Of a DNA stretch of 7,643 nucleotides, positions 5,122-7,643 are shown piece after piece; positions within the stretch are counted from its first letter, which is position 1, and each line of letters starts with the position of its first letter. The translations under genes and the position numbers were made by a program. The notes below the pieces were generated by a model, which was given only the letters and a program-made list of their open reading frames with translations, searched no databases and had not been told where the DNA came from. Source of the DNA: Solirubrobacterales bacterium (GTDB taxonomy: Bacteria > Actinomycetota > Thermoleophilia > Solirubrobacterales > Solirubrobacteraceae); contig JAPLCH010000201.1 in the NCBI GenBank assembly GCA_026392325.1, forward strand, positions 1,242 to 8,884. Reading direction: 5' to 3'.

Positions 5122-6741
5122 TCAGTTACCTGCTGGGGCGTCGCACTTGACCCGTGGCTTGGGCGACCTGCCAACTGACAGCTTCAGCTTTGCGCCCGTG
5201 TTGAGGACATTGCCATCCACAACCAGTTCTGTGAATCCCGTGTTGTCGAGCTCGCGCAAGCAGCCTTGTGAGCCTTCGATCCACCACCATGGTGACCAGC
5301 GAACGCTCACGCCGATGTGAACGGGACCAGGGTGGGATGCCTGTTGTGGCGGGATGACAAGTGAAACCGTCTCCGGCCCCAAGACCCGTGTTTCCACGGT
5401 CACCGAGTCGGAGATGCCGGCCGCAATCGGGGTTGGGTTGGCCACCGCAAACAGCTTCCAGTCCTTTGACTGCCAGACAGGCTTGAGCCATGGAAGGCCG
5501 CGGGACACGAGTGCAGCCTCGCCTTCAACGGCGCTGTCGAGCTGAGCGGTTGGCAGGGCTACCCAGCGCACGGAGAGCGCGTCAATCCACTTCCGGTAGG
5601 CCGCGGGTGCGATGAGCGGCCCGTTGACTGTCGAGTTGAACTTGCGGTCGAGCTGCCGTTCCCATCCGCGTGCAAGCGGGATGGTTTTCGCGACGTAAGC
5701 GTCCTCCCAGTGACCTCGCGTCCAGATGATCTCCACCCGACCAGGGTCCTCACCTCGAGCGCGGATCTGGCTTATGAGCGGCGCGTAGAAAGCCCGGGTC
5801 CTGGAGTGGTCGTCCTTGACTGCTCGCTGAACATCAACCACTGGAGCGGTCCACTGCCAAAGGAGGGCGAAGGGCAGCAGAAAAAGAAAAATTTTCGTCC
5901 TTGCGGCCGGGATCAACACAATCGCCGCCACCGGCCCCGCGGCAAGTTGCCCAAGGCGTGTGATATTTGAGCCGATCGGCGTCGGCACGATGAACACGAA
6001 GACTGTGGCGAGCAGGTAGAGCAGCGCTCCCGCTCGGATGCACTTCTGGTCGCTGGAGGTAAGTGCAAGTGTCAGCACGCAGGCGATCACGACAGGGACG
6101 AAGGCCTCCCATGTGAAGGGCTGTGTTCCACCGTCAGGAAAGAGCACGCTGAACACGATGAGCGGAGTTCCTGCGACCAGCGCAACAGCGATTCCCTTGC
6201 GGTTCAGGCGCGCTATCGCGCAGAGGCCGAGGAAGGCGGCCGCCACGGGACTCGCCAACGAGGTCAGGAATGCCAGTGGCCCCCAGCTCTTCCATGATCG
6301 GTCGTTGAGCAGAGCGGCGAGAGCTGCAGCACCGAACGCCAGCCCGAGGAGGTACGTGGTGCGTCCGGAGAAGAGCGCGGCCAGGCAGCCGCTGGCAAAC
6401 AGCAGTGCGGCTATCAGCGATGCGCGCTGATCAGTTGTGGCGGCGCGGGCCAGCGTTGCGAGCGCCCAAGCGGCAAGGACTGCGGCGAGCGCGCCGGCGA
6501 GCCATGCGCCCATGAAGGCGCCAAGTGCTGGTGAGAGCACGCTGTAGGAAGGCAGGTAGTGACCTCCGTACCACTGTCCGTTCCAGATCTGCGGGCCGTT
6601 GTCGGCGAACGACTCTGAGCGGAAAACCTGGGCGGCCATGTCTGCCGTGTGCGGTTTCAGCAACAGCCAGACGAGTGCCCCAACGGTGGTCACGCCGACC
6701 GCCGCAAGGGTGACGCGGTGCTTGTCTAGGCGGGTCAGCAT
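5122..6741 (-). CDS. Polytopic membrane protein with large C-terminal extracytoplasmic domain, GT-C glycosyltransferase-like layout
   Basis: The function is not firmly recognised. The 539-residue protein begins with a membrane segment (about 10-28), then a polar loop rich in aromatic residues (NGPQIWNGQWYGGHYLPSYS, 48-67), then about eight or more membrane segments up to residue 305. The remaining 235 residues are soluble and probably lie outside the membrane; they contain only two Cys (494, 533) and the Trp-rich WSPWWW (482-487). A first outer loop, many membrane helices and a C-terminal domain are shared with lipid-linked sugar (GT-C) transferases, but the usual acidic DD/DE motif after helix 1 is not clear; Asp34, Glu44 and Asp47 are candidates. 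It starts 19 nt after the hydrolase stop with ATG and no clear ribosome binding site, and ends 44 nt before the PAP2 start. Its place in a lipid operon suggests envelope lipid or glycolipid work, which is inference. Confidence 0.85.
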   Translation of the reverse strand: MLTRLDKHRVTLAAVGVTTVGALVWLLLKPHTADMAAQVFRSESFADNGPQIWNGQWYGGHYLPSYSVLSPALGAFMGAWLAGALAAVLAAWALATLARAATTDQRASLIAALLFASGCLAALFSGRTTYLLGLAFGAAALAALLNDRSWKSWGPLAFLTSLASPVAAAFLGLCAIARLNRKGIAVALVAGTPLIVFSVLFPDGGTQPFTWEAFVPVVIACVLTLALTSSDQKCIRAGALLYLLATVFVFIVPTPIGSNITRLGQLAAGPVAAIVLIPAARTKIFLFLLPFALLWQWTAPVVDVQRAVKDDHSRTRAFYAPLISQIRARGEDPGRVEIIWTRGHWEDAYVAKTIPLARGWERQLDRKFNSTVNGPLIAPAAYRKWIDALSVRWVALPTAQLDSAVEGEAALVSRGLPWLKPVWQSKDWKLFAVANPTPIAAGISDSVTVETRVLGPETVSLVIPPQQASHPGPVHIGVSVRWSPWWWIEGSQGCLRELDNTGFTELVVDGNVLNTGAKLKLSVGRSPKPRVKCDAPAGN

Positions 6742-6760
6742 GGGCTTGGAGTCTTGCGCT

Positions 6761-7579
6761 CTACGAAGTCAGGAAGTCACAAACCCGGCCAATGACCTCG
6801 GGTTTGTCAAGCCATGGCCAGTGCCCAGCGTCCGCAATCCGCTCTGCGGTTGCATTCGGGATCGCCTCGGCGTAAGCGTCAGCAAAGCGAGCTGGAATGT
6901 AAGGGTCCTGCTCTCCCCAGAGAACGAGCGTGGGGCATGTGATGTTGCCAACGTCCTTGCCGGTTTGGGCGAGAACTTTTGATGGCGACGAGCGGTAGAG
7001 GCGAAGGATTGCCCGCTGGGTTCCAAGGTCAAAGTGGCTCATCGCGTCGTCGATCAACTCCTTCGGGAGTGGCCCCGGGGTCGCGTTTGACTCGCGGGAG
7101 ATCAACCGGAGTGTCCGTTTGCTGGTCAGTCCCATTGCGAACTCACCAAGGAATGGTGTGCGCCAAATCTTTGCCATGCGATGCCACTTGTAACCGGGCA
7201 GGAACGGAACGGCGTCCATGATCACCAGCTTCTCCACACGCTGCGGGTTGCGCAGCGCCCAAGCAACTCCGAGGCCGCCCCAGTCGTGCACTGCAAGGCG
7301 AACCTTGTCCACGCTGATCCGGTCAAGAAAGTCGCTGATCCACTGGCAGTAGAAGTCAATGTCATAGGCGAGGTCGCCGCGCTTGGCAGACCGCCCAAAG
7401 CCCGGCAGGTCCGGTGCGATGCCGCCAGCTTCTTGAAGGAATGGGATCCAGTCGTCGGAGCTCGTTGGCACACCGTGCAGCCAGAGAATTGGGGCCACGT
7501 CTGGGTTGGCGCTCTCAGCGCGACGCCAGAAGGCGGGAAGGTCGTCTACATCTCCTGCGTGGTTAACAATCTCGGGCAC
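6761..7579 (-). CDS. Alpha/beta hydrolase, epoxide hydrolase/haloalkane dehalogenase type
   Basis: The 272-residue soluble enzyme has the alpha/beta-hydrolase fold. HGVPTSSDDW (35-44) carries the oxyanion-hole HG.P motif, APDLPGFGRS (55-64) is a family hallmark, and the nucleophile elbow VHDWGG places Asp99 as nucleophile, followed by Trp100. The acid is probably Asp225 (WGEQDPYIP) and the base His253 (AGHWPWLDKP). An Asp nucleophile points to epoxide hydrolases, haloalkane dehalogenases or fluoroacetate dehalogenases rather than Ser esterases. The Asn of HGNP that helps bind halide in many dehalogenases is Val37 here, so dehalogenase activity is less certain; the substrate is unknown. The GTG start has no Shine-Dalgarno but lies 7 nt after TATCCT, consistent with a leaderless message. 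It is the first gene of the run and may be co-transcribed with the membrane protein 19 nt downstream. Confidence 0.92.
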   Translation of the reverse strand: MPEIVNHAGDVDDLPAFWRRAESANPDVAPILWLHGVPTSSDDWIPFLQEAGGIAPDLPGFGRSAKRGDLAYDIDFYCQWISDFLDRISVDKVRLAVHDWGGLGVAWALRNPQRVEKLVIMDAVPFLPGYKWHRMAKIWRTPFLGEFAMGLTSKRTLRLISRESNATPGPLPKELIDDAMSHFDLGTQRAILRLYRSSPSKVLAQTGKDVGNITCPTLVLWGEQDPYIPARFADAYAEAIPNATAERIADAGHWPWLDKPEVIGRVCDFLTS

Positions 7580-7586
7580 GGTTCTG

Positions 7587-7608
7587 AGGATACGGCGCCG
7601 GCAGCAAC
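7587..7608 (-). promoter_or_regulatory. Candidate promoter (leaderless type) of the hydrolase gene
   Basis: On the minus strand GTTGCTG is followed by a 9-nt GC-only spacer and TATCCT, then 7 nt and the GTG start. The distance from TATCCT to GTG is what a -10 element of a leaderless transcript would show. No Shine-Dalgarno precedes the gene. The element closely matches that at 2158-2178. The promoter role is inferred from position and recurrence. Confidence 0.45.
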
Positions 7609-7643
7609 AGTGGCGAGCGAGAGTGCGGGCTAGTGGCTAGCTA

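Noticed and set aside
5879..5897. A/T-rich tract that could pass for a promoter or terminator
   Set aside because: It encodes Lys and Phe/Leu residues of a membrane segment in the large membrane protein (KIFLFLLP), lies well inside the gene, and has no stem or matching -35.
7609..7643. CTAG-rich right edge as a possible gene end or regulatory site
   Set aside because: Only about 35 bases are visible beyond the hydrolase promoter candidate; stop codons occur there on the minus strand, but nothing supports a gene, repeat or site.

Overview
The window looks like part of an actinobacterial (Actinomycetota) chromosome. The grounds are moderately high GC, GTG and TTG starts in most genes, likely leaderless transcription of some genes, and a set of genes for phosphatidylinositol synthesis, a lipid typical of Actinobacteria and rare in other bacteria. 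The class cannot be fixed from the sequence. All convincing genes lie on the minus strand and are tightly packed, so transcription reads from high to low coordinates. No RNA gene, insertion sequence, phage gene or CRISPR array is visible.

In transcription order: (1) an alpha/beta hydrolase of the epoxide hydrolase/haloalkane dehalogenase type (7579-6761); (2) a polytopic membrane protein with a large C-terminal domain, resembling GT-C glycosyltransferases in layout only (6741-5122); (3) a PAP2-family membrane phosphatase/phosphotransferase of the inositol-phosphorylceramide-synthase-like type (5077-4268); (4) a CDP-alcohol phosphatidyltransferase, probably phosphatidylinositol phosphate synthase, whose TTG start overlaps the PAP2 stop (4271-3645); (5) inositol-3-phosphate synthase Ino1 with an unusual histone-like Lys/Ala/Pro tail (3576-2296), followed by a clean intrinsic terminator (2234-2209). 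A second unit follows: (6) a degenerate GT-B glycosyltransferase fused to a complete PHP metallophosphoesterase domain (2148-250), and (7), coupled to it through TGATG, the start of a uracil-DNA-glycosylase-like protein that runs off the left edge (250-1).

Genes 3 to 5 fit one pathway. Ino1 makes inositol-3-phosphate from glucose-6-phosphate, the CDP-alcohol transferase joins it to CDP-diacylglycerol to give phosphatidylinositol phosphate (PIP), and a phosphatase must then remove the phosphate to give PI. The PAP2 protein, translationally coupled to the synthase, is an attractive candidate for that phosphatase or for an inositol-phosphate transferase. The GT/PHP fusion next door is a second, weaker candidate for a head-group enzyme.

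Other points of note are a nearly identical upstream element (TTGCTGC, GC-rich spacer, TATCCT) 7-9 nt before the GTG starts of the unrelated hydrolase and GT/PHP genes, which suggests a shared leaderless promoter type, and basic C-terminal tails on two adjacent soluble proteins.
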